A stretch of 64,000 nucleotides of DNA, from the NCBI RefSeq assembly GCF_001046895.1, contig NZ_CAQI01000053.1:310001-374000 (forward strand), read 5' to 3'. This document shows, in pieces, positions 17,901 through 26,395 of this stretch. Position numbers and translations under genes: made by a program. The notes under the pieces were generated by a model. That model was not told where the DNA came from. It made no database searches and saw only the letters and a list, made by a program, of their open reading frames with translations. How positions within the stretch are numbered: position 1 is the first letter of the stretch; each line of letters opens with the position of its first letter. The DNA comes from Pseudarthrobacter siccitolerans. GTDB lineage: Bacteria > Actinomycetota > Actinomycetes > Actinomycetales > Micrococcaceae.

Positions 17901-18518
17901 GTGAAACTGCGCCTTTTTCCCCAGGAGCCCGCCGGGCTGAACCTCCTATCGCAAATGGCGCAGCAAATTGTGCTCGGCAGCGCCACCCTTGCCGAGATCC
18001 TCGGCGTCCCGGCGGCGGAGCACGGCAAGCTCGTGGAGGACATGCACAACCATGAGGCCCGGTCCGCCGAACTGCATTTCGCCCTTCTGACGCATATGCG
18101 GACCAGCTTCGTGAACCCGCTGCCGCGTGAGGACATGTACGCCCTATCGCGCTACCTCAACGAGGCCATCGAAAAGCTGGATGCCGCCGCGGAACTGGTG
18201 GCGCTCTACCGGCTGGAGCGGCTGCCCAAGCGGGCCGCTGACCAGCTGGAGATCATCAGCCGCCAGGCCGAGCTCACCGTCGATGCCATGCGCCGGCTGG
18301 ACAACCTGGATGACCTGGAGGACTACTGGATTGAAATCCTCCGCCTGGCCAAGCGCGCCGAACGGACGCACCGGGTGTGGGTGGCGGACATGATCAGCGA
18401 GATGAAATGGGCGCAGTACTCCCGCAACCGGGATATCGCCAACCAGCTGGTGGACGTCACCAAGGACATGCGGCGCATCGCCACGCAGGTAGGCAGCATC
18501 ATCGTCAAGGAATCCTGA
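17901..18518 (+). CDS. DUF47/PhoU-like phosphate transport accessory protein
   Basis: 205 aa, starting GTG at 17901 (VKLRLFPQEP), which is the usual family start; the upstream open frame is Pro/Cys-rich and not conserved-looking. All-helical PhoU-like protein with NHEARSAELHFALLTHMRTSFVNPLPREDMYALSRYLNEAIEKLD, the standard DUF47 segment. It sits one base before the Pit transporter gene and is expected to regulate or associate with it. Confidence 0.92.
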   Translation: MKLRLFPQEPAGLNLLSQMAQQIVLGSATLAEILGVPAAEHGKLVEDMHNHEARSAELHFALLTHMRTSFVNPLPREDMYALSRYLNEAIEKLDAAAELVALYRLERLPKRAADQLEIISRQAELTVDAMRRLDNLDDLEDYWIEILRLAKRAERTHRVWVADMISEMKWAQYSRNRDIANQLVDVTKDMRRIATQVGSIIVKES

Positions 18519-18519
18519 G

Positions 18520-19533
18520 GTGACGGCAGCCGTCTTCGGCGCGGTGGTGGTCCTGGCCGCCGTATTCGCCTTCGTCAACGGGTTCCGTGACGCCTCCACC
18601 TCTGTTGCCCTGGCCGTGCGCACCCGTGCGCTCACGCCCAGCGTGGCAGTGCTGCTTGCAGCCTTCTTCAACTTCATCGGCGCCCTGCTCAGCGCAGGCC
18701 TGGCGGTGGCCGTCAGCCAGACCTGGATCAACCTTCCGTCCGGAACGGACGGGCTCAGCATCCTCCTCGCCGGCCTGGCCAGCGCCATCGCCTGGGGCAT
18801 CATCCTGTGGTGGCGGGGCATCCCGGCCTCCTCCACCCACGCGCTGGTGGGCGGCCTTGCCGGGGCCGGGCTCGCCAGCCTCGCTGTGGGCGGGGCAGGC
18901 GTGGGAGGGGTGGACCGCTCCCTGTTGTTCCAGGTCATCCTGCCACTGGTGCTGTCGCCGCTGGTGGCCTACAGCGGGGCGTTCCTGCTGGTCTACCCCG
19001 CCACCTGGGCAGCCCGCCACACCCAGCCGAACGTGGTGAACCAGAGGTTCCGCCGGAGCCAGTCCATCGCCGCGGGGGCAGTAGCGTTCGGCCACGGCCT
19101 GCAGGACGGGCAACGGATCAGCGCGGTCCTCCTGCTGGCCCTGCTGGCCGGCGGCTATTCCGACGGCGGCACCCTCCCCGTGTGGGTGGCGCTGCTTTCC
19201 GCCGTGATGATTACCGCCGGAACAATGTACGGCGGCTGGCGGATCTCGCACACTATCGGCTACAAAATCACCAGGATCGATCCGCTGCGGGGTTCTGTGG
19301 CGCAGATTTTCAGCGCCGTCATGCTTTTTGTGGGCGCCATCGGCCTGCACTGGCCGCTCTCCACCACGCACACCGTCACCTCGGCCGTGCTGGGCGCAGG
19401 CGAAAACCAGCACTTTTCGGTGACCAACCGGAAGCTGGTGATCCGCATCGTGGGGCTCTGGATTCTCACCCCGGCGGCCACGGCCGCGCTCGCTTTTGTG
19501 CTGGCGCTGGCGCTGTCGCCGCTGCCGGGATAG
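18520..19533 (+). CDS. pit: Inorganic phosphate transporter, Pit family
   Basis: 337-aa low-affinity phosphate permease with about eight to ten membrane spans. The duplicated signature appears as VNGFRDASTSVALAVRTRAL near the N terminus and GHGLQDGQRISAVLLLALL in the second half. HWPLSTTHTVTSAVLGAGE is the conserved late-loop motif. The classic NGxND is varied here (NGFRD, HGLQD). GTG start immediately follows the DUF47 stop, so the pair is an operon. Confidence 0.93.
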   Translation: MTAAVFGAVVVLAAVFAFVNGFRDASTSVALAVRTRALTPSVAVLLAAFFNFIGALLSAGLAVAVSQTWINLPSGTDGLSILLAGLASAIAWGIILWWRGIPASSTHALVGGLAGAGLASLAVGGAGVGGVDRSLLFQVILPLVLSPLVAYSGAFLLVYPATWAARHTQPNVVNQRFRRSQSIAAGAVAFGHGLQDGQRISAVLLLALLAGGYSDGGTLPVWVALLSAVMITAGTMYGGWRISHTIGYKITRIDPLRGSVAQIFSAVMLFVGAIGLHWPLSTTHTVTSAVLGAGENQHFSVTNRKLVIRIVGLWILTPAATAALAFVLALALSPLPG

Positions 19534-19860
19534 CGGCGCTGGACTGTCCTCCGGCCTGCGGCCGGTCCAGTAGCGCGGGCCGGGAACGAGCGCGGGGCGG
19601 GAAACGAGCGCGGGGCGGGAAACGAGCACCCCAGGGAACACCGCCGTCGCCCCCTGCTCCCCTGCTCCCCTGCCGTGCCGGGGATGCCGGGACTCCTGAA
19701 GCCGGTGATCTGTACAGCCGGACGCCGGTGACGTAGATTCAAAAGTAGGCCCCCAGCGCTGCTGCCGGGTCTGACATCCGCCGCCGGGTGCAGGGCCGCG
19801 GAGCATGCCGCTGAAGCACATCGGCGGACTGGATGCACATCCTGGAAAAGGCCAGGCGCC
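19534..19860. repeat. Non-coding 327-bp gap with 18-bp tandem repeat (19585-19630)
   Basis: AACGAGCGCGGGGCGGGA occurs at 19585-19602 and 19603-19620 and begins a third time at 19621. The remainder of the gap to the zinc-ribbon gene at 19861 shows no recognisable gene or terminator with a U-tract. Confidence 0.75.
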
Positions 19861-20265
19861 ATGTCTTCCTCGACACCCCGGCACAACCTCCCCCAGCCGC
19901 GGCGCATGCGCTGCGAGCTGTGCGGGACCGAACAAAAGCTGACCATCCACGCAATCATCGCGATGGGAGCGGCCAACGGCGACCTGGTCACCGTCTCCTA
20001 CACCTGCAATGAGTGCCGCCGGTTCCAGGAGCACCTCGCGTACGCGGCCGACGTCGCTGCGGCCCTGGGCCAGGTGCGCTGGATGGCGAAGGTCATTATG
20101 TTCGGCGACGAGTACATCCACTGCGGATTCCCCATGGAGGAAGCAGAGTTTGAGATAGAAAGGCTGTGCTACCGCAGCAGCAGCAGCGGCGGACTCAGCA
20201 CCGTGTCACTGCCCACCAGGGTGCTGCGCTGCAGGTGCGGCTTCCAGCTCGAAGTACCCGAGTAG
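19861..20265 (+). CDS. Small zinc-ribbon-like protein, unknown function
   Basis: 134 aa, soluble. Cysteine pairs CELC (residues ~18-21) and CNEC (~49-52) could form a zinc ribbon, and a further Cys pair (RCRC) is near the C terminus. The first 15 residues are Ser/Pro-rich. No recognised domain; a metal-binding or nucleic-acid-binding role is only suggested by the cysteines. Confidence 0.65.
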   Translation: MSSSTPRHNLPQPRRMRCELCGTEQKLTIHAIIAMGAANGDLVTVSYTCNECRRFQEHLAYAADVAAALGQVRWMAKVIMFGDEYIHCGFPMEEAEFEIERLCYRSSSSGGLSTVSLPTRVLRCRCGFQLEVPE

Positions 20266-20340
20266 GCATTCAGTCCCGTTAGGCGTACGACGGCGGCGCT
20301 TGCGAGGCACCCGGCAGGGCAGCCGTCCGCCGGCAGAGCC

Positions 20341-20658
20341 TTAGGATGCCGCCTGCGTTGCCACCTGCGTCCCCGGCTTCAGGATGTCGTCCAGCTCCCC
20401 CGGCGTGATGTTAGCGGCTTTGCAGAGCTCCCGAGGGTCGGCACCTGCTTCCGCTGCCCGCCGAACTGCCTGCAGGAGGGACTCGTGGGCTGCGTCCAGC
20501 TCCCACTGGACGCTTTCGAGATAGGAACTTGCAAGCCACACGTCCCGGGAACACATTTCAGGCACGGCCGCTGCCGGGATTGCCGCCTGCTGCGGCAGTG
20601 AACCATGACCGGCAATCCTCAGCTGTTGGTGCATGGGCCTGCTTGCTGTCTGCGTCAC
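20341..20658 (-). CDS. Hypothetical protein with helix-turn-helix-like C terminus
   Basis: 105 aa. GTG start at 20658 with AGGGAG at proper spacing. A helical C-terminal part (SYLESVQWELDAAHESLLQAVRRAAEAGADPRELCKAANITPGELDDIL) resembles a small HTH in which CKAANITPGELDDIL would be the recognition unit. No partner gene; function unknown. Confidence 0.6.
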   Translation of the reverse strand: MTQTASRPMHQQLRIAGHGSLPQQAAIPAAAVPEMCSRDVWLASSYLESVQWELDAAHESLLQAVRRAAEAGADPRELCKAANITPGELDDILKPGTQVATQAAS

Positions 20659-20756
20659 GGTGGGACTCCCTGCTCAACTTGTTGCTAGCCAGCCTAGTAA
20701 CTAGGTAAGCGTACTAAAACGGATGCGCTCTTGCCACTGGACTCGGCCGGCCTCAA

Positions 20757-20799
20757 GCGGCAGGGTGACGTCCGGCGTCCAGGCGGCAGGGTGACGTCC
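20757..20799. repeat. 17-bp direct repeat downstream of pstB
   Basis: GCGGCAGGGTGACGTCC occurs at 20757-20773 and 20783-20799. Just beyond, 20798-20823 forms an imperfect GC-rich hairpin close to the pstB stop without a U-tract, a weak candidate for a transcript end. Confidence 0.6.
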
Positions 20800-20829
20800 T
20801 CCGGAGGCAGCGGCTGCCGGAGGCGCGGC

Positions 20830-21609
20830 TCACCCGAAGCGGCCGGAGACGTAGTCTTCCGTTGCCTTCTGGGTGGGGTTGCTGAAGATGGTGTGGGTGT
20901 CCCCGATTTCGATGAGCTTGCCCGGTTTGCCCGTGCCGGCGATGTTGAAGAACGCGGTGCGGTCCGAAACGCGGGCGGCCTGCTGCATGTTATGCGTCAC
21001 GATCACCACCGTGTACTGGTCCTTGAGCTCGTTGATGAGGTCTTCGATGGCCAGCGTGGAGATGGGGTCCAGGGCGGAGCACGGCTCGTCCATCAGGATC
21101 ACCTGGGGCTCCACGGCGATGGCGCGGGCGATGCACAGGCGCTGCTGCTGGCCGCCGGACAGGCCCGAACCGGGCTTGTCCAGGCGGTCCTTGACCTCGT
21201 TCCAGAGGTTGGCGCCCTTCAGCGAACGTTCCACCAGGACGTCGGCCTCACCCTTGGAGATCTTTTTGTTGTTCAGCTTCACGCCCGCCAGCACGTTGTC
21301 CCGGATGGACATGGTGGGGAACGGATTGGGCCGCTGGAACACCATGCCGATCTGCGAGCGGACGGTGACGGGGTCCACGCCGGGGCCGTACAGGTTGTCC
21401 CCGTCGAGGAGCACCTCGCCCTCCACTCGGGCGCCGGGAAGTACCTCGTGCATGCGGTTCAGGGTCCGCAGGAAGGTGGACTTGCCGCAGCCGGAGGGGC
21501 CGATGAAAGCGGTGACGGACTTGGCCTCGATGTTGATGGTGACGTCCTCCACGGCGAGGAAATCGCCGTAGTACACGTTCAGGTCCTTGACGTCGATGCG
21601 CTTAGACAT
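20830..21609 (-). CDS. pstB: Phosphate ABC transporter ATP-binding protein PstB
   Basis: 259-aa ATPase energising high-affinity phosphate uptake. Walker A GPSGCGKSTFLRTLNRM, Q-loop MVFQRPNPFPTMS, signature LSGGQQQRLCIARAIA, Walker B VILMDEPCSALDP and switch His in VIVTHNMQQAARVSD are intact. ATG 21609 has an AAGGA site. Last of pstSCAB, about 100 bp after pstA; phoU does not follow. Confidence 0.98.
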   Translation of the reverse strand: MSKRIDVKDLNVYYGDFLAVEDVTINIEAKSVTAFIGPSGCGKSTFLRTLNRMHEVLPGARVEGEVLLDGDNLYGPGVDPVTVRSQIGMVFQRPNPFPTMSIRDNVLAGVKLNNKKISKGEADVLVERSLKGANLWNEVKDRLDKPGSGLSGGQQQRLCIARAIAVEPQVILMDEPCSALDPISTLAIEDLINELKDQYTVVIVTHNMQQAARVSDRTAFFNIAGTGKPGKLIEIGDTHTIFSNPTQKATEDYVSGRFG

Positions 21610-21708
21610 GGTGTTCCTTCACTAACTGGGGATGAATTGAAGTCTAGGTTCCGGCCCGAAGGATCGGAATGGGGTGTTCAGGATGGCGCCCGCCGCCGCG
21701 AGCAGGCG

Positions 21709-22821
21709 TCAGCGGCCGGTCTTGGGGGCGAAGATCCTGGCGATCAGCCGGGCGCCGAGGTTGAGGATCATCACCAGGATGATCAGCACCAGGGCGGCGC
21801 CCCAGGCCCGCTGGGAGGACGGGTCCGGGTTGGCCGGTGAGGTGGGGTTCAGGATCTGGGTGTAGATGAAGGTGGGCAGCGAGGCCATCCAGCCGCTGAA
21901 CACGTTGGAGTTGATGCTGGTGGCGAAGCCGGCGGTGACCAGGATGGGCGCCGTCTCGCCGATAACACGCGCGATGGCCAAGGTGACGCCCGAAGCGATG
22001 CCGGAGATCGCCGTCGGTATCACCACTTTGATGATGGTCCGCCATTTGCGTACGCCCAGCGCGTACGCCGCTTCCCGGAGTTCGTTGGGCACGATCTTCA
22101 GCATTTCCTCGCTGGAGCGAACCACCACGGGGATCATCAGGACGGACAGTGCGACGGCGGCTACGGCGCCTGTCTTGGTGCCCGGGCCCACCACGGCGAA
22201 GAAAAAGGCGGCGGCGAAGAGGCCGGCCACGATGGACGGAATGCCGGTCATCACGTCGACGAAGAAGGTGATGGCGCGGGCCAGCCGGCCGTCGTTGCCG
22301 TACTCCACCAGGTAGATGGCCGTCAGCAGGCCGACCGGCACGGAGATGAAGGTGGCCAGCAGGGTGATCTGGATGGTGCCCAGGAGCGCGTGATAAATGC
22401 CGCCCAGTACCGGGGTACCGTTCTCCACCGCCCTGTTGTCAAACACGCCGGTGACGCCGTTCATGGAGGTGCTGAGGAACCCGGGGGTAAGGAGGCCGGG
22501 CACGCCGTTCACGAGGACGGTCCAGATCACCGAGATGAGCGGCAGCAGTGCCACCAGGAAGGATCCCACCACCAGGCAGGTGGCCAGTTTGTCCTTCGCC
22601 TTGCGGGAACCCTCCACCGCGGCGCTCCAGGACACCAGGCCGACGGCGAACAGGATCGCGGAGACGATGCCCCAGCCGAAGGCGTTGAAGCCCACCAGCG
22701 CCAGGATGGCGGCGCCCACAACCAGGGCGGCGGCCAGGACCACATAGGGGGCATACTTGGGCAGCTGGCCCTTCGTGAGCGCCGAGCGCTTGCTGCGGAC
22801 GGGCGTGAGCGTGGAGGTCAT
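21709..22821 (-). CDS. pstA: Phosphate ABC transporter permease PstA
   Basis: 370-aa inner-membrane permease. The binding-protein-dependent transport core with the EAA-like loop (PNELREAAYALGVRKWRTIIKVVIPTAISGIASG) lies in the C-terminal two thirds. The N terminus carries about 80 extra residues with two added hydrophobic segments (YVVLAAALVVGAAILALVG; GWGIVSAILFAVGLVSW) beyond the ~290-aa standard protein. The start abuts the pstC stop. Confidence 0.96.
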   Translation of the reverse strand: MTSTLTPVRSKRSALTKGQLPKYAPYVVLAAALVVGAAILALVGFNAFGWGIVSAILFAVGLVSWSAAVEGSRKAKDKLATCLVVGSFLVALLPLISVIWTVLVNGVPGLLTPGFLSTSMNGVTGVFDNRAVENGTPVLGGIYHALLGTIQITLLATFISVPVGLLTAIYLVEYGNDGRLARAITFFVDVMTGIPSIVAGLFAAAFFFAVVGPGTKTGAVAAVALSVLMIPVVVRSSEEMLKIVPNELREAAYALGVRKWRTIIKVVIPTAISGIASGVTLAIARVIGETAPILVTAGFATSINSNVFSGWMASLPTFIYTQILNPTSPANPDPSSQRAWGAALVLIILVMILNLGARLIARIFAPKTGR

Positions 22822-23754
22822 TTAGTTGGCTCCCGAGAATTCTTTGTGCCGGGTGATGATCCAGCGCGCGATCATGTTCACGGCCAGTGTGATGACGAAC
22901 AGGACCAGGCCGGCGGCGATGAGTGTGCTGACTTTAAGACCGCTTGCCTCCGGGAAGTTCAGGGCGATCTCCGCGGCGATGGTCTGGTTGCCGGACTGGA
23001 TCAGGCTGGCGGTCAGGGCGCCGGAGGACAGCACCAGGGCAACTGCCATGGTCTCGCCAAGGGCGCGGCCAAGGCCCAGCATGACGGCGCTGATGATGCC
23101 CGGCCGCGCGAAGGGCAGGACGGACATCTTGATCATTTCCCAGCGCGTGGCACCGAGGGCAAGCGCGGCTTCCTCATGCAGTTTGGGGGTCTGCAGGAAG
23201 ATCTCGCGGGACAGGGAGGTGATGATGGGCAGCACCATAACGGACAGGACGATGCCGGCCGTCAGGATGGTCTTGCCGGTGGCGGAGGCAGGTCCCTGGA
23301 AAATGGGCAGCCAGGCCATGTTCGCGGCGAGCCAGTTGTAGGCCGGGGAGATTTCCTTGGCCAGGAACGCAGCACCCCACGCGCCGTAGACCACGGACGG
23401 GATGGCGGCGAGCAGGTCCACCACGTAGCCCAGTCCTGCCGCGAGGCGGCGGGGGGCGAAGTGCGAGATGAACAGGGCCACGCCAATGGCGATCGGAGTG
23501 GCGATCACCAGCGCGATGGCAGCCGCAATGAGCGTGCCGATCACGATGGGCCAGATGTACGCGAAGAAGCCCGCCCCGCCCTGGATTTGTGCGGCAGGCG
23601 CGGTCAGCGCCGGGATGGCCTGGACCACCAGGAAGAGCGCGACGCCGAAGAGGACGGCGAGGATGAGGCAGCCGGCGGCCAGTGCTGCGCCGGAAAATAT
23701 CTTGTCCCCGGCGCGGCCGGCGCCCTGGGTGCTGGTCAGGGGGGTGGCGGTCAT
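22822..23754 (-). CDS. pstC: Phosphate ABC transporter permease PstC
   Basis: 310-aa inner-membrane permease partner of PstA. Several membrane spans and the loop LHEEAALALGATRWEMIKMSVLPFARPGIISAVMLGLGRALGETMAV are typical. I use ATG 23754 (MTATPLTSTQ), preceded by GAAGGG, rather than the longer frame that begins 16 codons upstream. Confidence 0.95.
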   Translation of the reverse strand: MTATPLTSTQGAGRAGDKIFSGAALAAGCLILAVLFGVALFLVVQAIPALTAPAAQIQGGAGFFAYIWPIVIGTLIAAAIALVIATPIAIGVALFISHFAPRRLAAGLGYVVDLLAAIPSVVYGAWGAAFLAKEISPAYNWLAANMAWLPIFQGPASATGKTILTAGIVLSVMVLPIITSLSREIFLQTPKLHEEAALALGATRWEMIKMSVLPFARPGIISAVMLGLGRALGETMAVALVLSSGALTASLIQSGNQTIAAEIALNFPEASGLKVSTLIAAGLVLFVITLAVNMIARWIITRHKEFSGAN

Positions 23755-23859
23755 TCGACGGCCCTTCGATCGTTTACTGACACTGGAAAATGCTGCGTCC
23801 AAACCGAAGTTCCCCGCACTGCCTCTCGGCAGGCGGGGAACCCGGTTTTGGAGCGGTAA

Positions 23860-24981
23860 CTAGGACTTGACCTTGATGCTCTCGATGGCCGTGGCGGCCT
23901 TCTCTGCAAGGGCCGAAGACAGCGGGGCGGACTTCGCGGAGTCAGCGGCGGCCTGCTGGCCTTCCTCGGAAACTACGTAGCTCTCGAAGGCCTTGACCAG
24001 GTCAACGGTCTCCTGGCTCTCGTAGGTGGAGCAGACGACGTGGAAGGACACCAGCACGATGGGGTAAGCGCCCTCGCTGGTGGTCTTGCGGTCCAGCTTG
24101 ATGGACAGGTCGTTGGCAGAGCGGCCATCCACCGGGGTGCCCGCGTCAACAGCCTTCGCTGCGGCTTCCGCTGAGATTTCGGTGAAGGTTTCGCCGACCT
24201 TGATCTGCGCAACGCCGAGGGATCCGCCCACTGCGGAGTCGTCCGCGTAGGTGATGGCGCCGGGGGTGTCGGTGACGGTCTTGACCACGCCGGAGGTGCC
24301 CTTGGCGTTCTCGCCCTGCAGGGAAGCAGGCCAAACGCCGGAGGCCTCGTCCGTCCAGACTTCAGGTGCTGCGGCAGCCAGGTAGTCGGTGAAGTTGGTG
24401 GTGGTGCCCGAGTCGTCAGAGCGGTTCACCGGGGTGACCTTGAGGTCCGGCAGGGTGACGCCCTCGTTCAGGGCAGCGATGGCGGGATCGTTCCAGTTGG
24501 CGATCTCGCCGCGGAAGATCTTGGCAACGGTGGCGGCGTCCAGCTTCAGTTCCGTGATGCCGGGCAAGTTGAAGGCGACGGCGATCGGCGAGATGTAGAC
24601 CGGGATGTTCAGTGCGCCGTCAGGACCACAGACAGTCTGGGAGGTGGCGTACTCGTCGTCCTTCAGGTAGGCGTCGGAGCCGCCGAACTGGGCGGATCCG
24701 TCCAGGAGGGCCTTGCGGCCCGCGCCGGATCCGTCCGGCGAGTACTGCACCGTGGCGCCGGGGTTGGCGGCGGCGAACTCGGTCTTCCAGGCGTCCATTG
24801 CCGCGCCCTGCGCGGAGGAGCCGATGCCGGTGAGCGTGCCGGTGACCTTCGAGCCGCCAGCAGTCTGGGTGCCGCCGGGCGCAGTGTTAGTGGCGTTGTC
24901 TGAACCGCAGGAGGTGAGCGCGAGTGCGCCGGCTGCGATAACAGCGATAGCCGCGTGGCGGCCGAAGCGGAGTGCCTTCAC
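23860..24981 (-). CDS. pstS: Phosphate-binding lipoprotein PstS
   Basis: 373-aa extracytoplasmic phosphate receptor. Signal peptide with lipobox LTSC (KALRFGRHAAIAVIAAGALALTSCG) and a Thr/Gly/Ser linker. Phosphate-binding loops GIGSSAQGAAMDAW, YSPDGSGAGRKAL and NRSDDSGTTTNFTDYL are present. The GTG at 24981 follows GGAAGGGG and puts the signal peptide first; the upstream frame is longer but lacks a site. First gene of pstSCAB. Confidence 0.97.
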   Translation of the reverse strand: MKALRFGRHAAIAVIAAGALALTSCGSDNATNTAPGGTQTAGGSKVTGTLTGIGSSAQGAAMDAWKTEFAAANPGATVQYSPDGSGAGRKALLDGSAQFGGSDAYLKDDEYATSQTVCGPDGALNIPVYISPIAVAFNLPGITELKLDAATVAKIFRGEIANWNDPAIAALNEGVTLPDLKVTPVNRSDDSGTTTNFTDYLAAAAPEVWTDEASGVWPASLQGENAKGTSGVVKTVTDTPGAITYADDSAVGGSLGVAQIKVGETFTEISAEAAAKAVDAGTPVDGRSANDLSIKLDRKTTSEGAYPIVLVSFHVVCSTYESQETVDLVKAFESYVVSEEGQQAAADSAKSAPLSSALAEKAATAIESIKVKS

Positions 24982-25098
24982 TAGGTGTACCCCTTCCAGG
25001 GTGTTTATGTGCGGGCGGGGCGGAGAACCCTGCAGCGCGATGCGTACGTTTTGTACCTTCATCGAAGTTAGGGGCCGCAGGTAAAGGGATGGGCTGTC

Positions 25099-25120
25099 CA
25101 AGGTGAACGGAACGTTAACG
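25099..25120 (-). promoter_or_regulatory. Candidate PHO box upstream of pstS
   Basis: Reading on the minus strand, two adjacent 11-mers, CGTTAACGTTC and CGTTCACCTTG, lie about 120 bp before the pstS start. They resemble the 11-bp direct repeats with a GTTCACC core bound by PhoP in actinobacteria. Position and neighbour fit phosphate-starvation control; the first half is degenerate. Confidence 0.5.
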
Positions 25121-25233
25121 ACGGCGGGATATTGGCTTACAAGTACCGGGTTCCCATTGCGCGTATCGCAGCTCCGGCCGTAGTGCACGGCGCTGGCCGA
25201 TAAAAGGGCGGGCCAGCAAATACACTGGACGTC

Positions 25234-26361
25234 ATGGCTTCGGCAGCAGGACTCTCAGCGGGCAGGCGTTTTTTGCGCGGGCGTATCCGCACCGGCCTGA
25301 TCCGGAGCCGGAATTCGCTGGTTCCCGCCGTCCAGATGACCTTGTGTGCCGTGGGCGCCTATGCCTTCGCCGAGTACGTGCTGGGCCATTCCGGGCCCCT
25401 GTTCGCTGCCACTTCGTCCCTGATCGCGCTGGGCTTCTCGCGCGAACCGCGGCTGCGGCGGGTGGTGGAGGTGGGGCTGGGCTGCACTATCGGCATCGCG
25501 GTGGGCGACCTCCTCCTGCACTGGCTGGGCAGCGGAATCTGGCAGGCCGCCGTCGTCCTTCTTTTCTCCATCCTGCTGGCCCGCTTCCTGGACAGCGGCA
25601 CTATCTTCACCACGCAGCTGGGGCTGCAGTCGCTCCTGGTGGTGCTGCTGCCGGCGCCGGCAGGCGGGCCTTTTACCCGCAGCATCGACGCCGTGGTGGG
25701 CGGCCTGTGCGCGCTGCTGGTGACCATCCTGATCCCCAAGGATCCGCGCCGGGAGCCGCGCAAGGACGTCCAGAAGCTGCTCCATGAACTGGCGGAGGTG
25801 CTGCGCGAGTGTGCCGGCGCGCTGGCCAACAGTGACTCCACCCAGGCCTGGCATGCGCTCATCCGGGGCCGGAACTGCCAGCCGCTGGTCGACGGGATGC
25901 GCCAGTCCCTCCGCGCATCAGGGGAGGTGGCCACGCTGGCGCCTGCCTACCGGCGGCACCGGGAGGAGCTGGACCAGCTGAAAGTGTCGCTGGACTTTAT
26001 CGACCTGGCATTGAGGAACAGCCGGGTTTTCGCCCGCCGGCTGACCAGCGCCATCAACCACGCGGCGCTCTCGGACGAGGCCACGGAGAACATCGCAGAG
26101 GTGCTGCAGGAAACCGCTGCCGCGATTGACGAGTTGTCGCTGGGCCTGGCGGAAACGCACGACGGCGTCCGCCGCGCCCACCTGCGCACGGCCCGCCGGG
26201 ACCTGAGCGGGATTGCCCTGCGGCTGCACCCGAAGCTGCTGGAAGTGCAGCGGCTGGAAGGCGAAACGGTGGTGATGCTGTACCGGCCCCTGATGGTGGA
26301 CCTGCTTGAGGCCACCGGGATGGATGCCCGCGAGGCCCGGGACGTGCTGCCGGCGCTTTAG
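25234..26361 (+). CDS. FUSC-type aromatic-acid exporter-like membrane protein
   Basis: 375 aa. About six hydrophobic segments in residues 30-170 (including VQMTLCAVGAYAFAEYVLG and AVVGGLCALLVTILIP) are followed by a long, helical, cytoplasmic half. That half is rich in Glu, Arg and Leu and likely coiled (EELDQLKVSLDFIDLALRNSRVFARRLTSAIN). This one-bundle-plus-helical-domain plan matches the FUSC/YqjA-like family, some of which export aromatic acids; substrate unknown. Divergent from pstS. Confidence 0.8.
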   Translation: MASAAGLSAGRRFLRGRIRTGLIRSRNSLVPAVQMTLCAVGAYAFAEYVLGHSGPLFAATSSLIALGFSREPRLRRVVEVGLGCTIGIAVGDLLLHWLGSGIWQAAVVLLFSILLARFLDSGTIFTTQLGLQSLLVVLLPAPAGGPFTRSIDAVVGGLCALLVTILIPKDPRREPRKDVQKLLHELAEVLRECAGALANSDSTQAWHALIRGRNCQPLVDGMRQSLRASGEVATLAPAYRRHREELDQLKVSLDFIDLALRNSRVFARRLTSAINHAALSDEATENIAEVLQETAAAIDELSLGLAETHDGVRRAHLRTARRDLSGIALRLHPKLLEVQRLEGETVVMLYRPLMVDLLEATGMDAREARDVLPAL

Positions 26362-26370
26362 CTTGTCCCC

Positions 26371-26387
26371 CCGGGTCGTTGACCCGG
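26371..26387. terminator. Short hairpin between convergent genes
   Basis: CCGGGTC and GACCCGG (7 bp) with a GTT loop sit between the FUSC stop and the oxidoreductase stop. The downstream A/T run is poor (CTAAAAC), so termination strength is doubtful. Confidence 0.4.
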
Positions 26388-26395
26388 CTAAAACC

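Noticed and set aside
22390..23859. 489-codon open frame antisense to pstA and pstC
   Set aside because: Gly/Asp/His/Gln-rich shadow of two conserved permeases in an intact operon.
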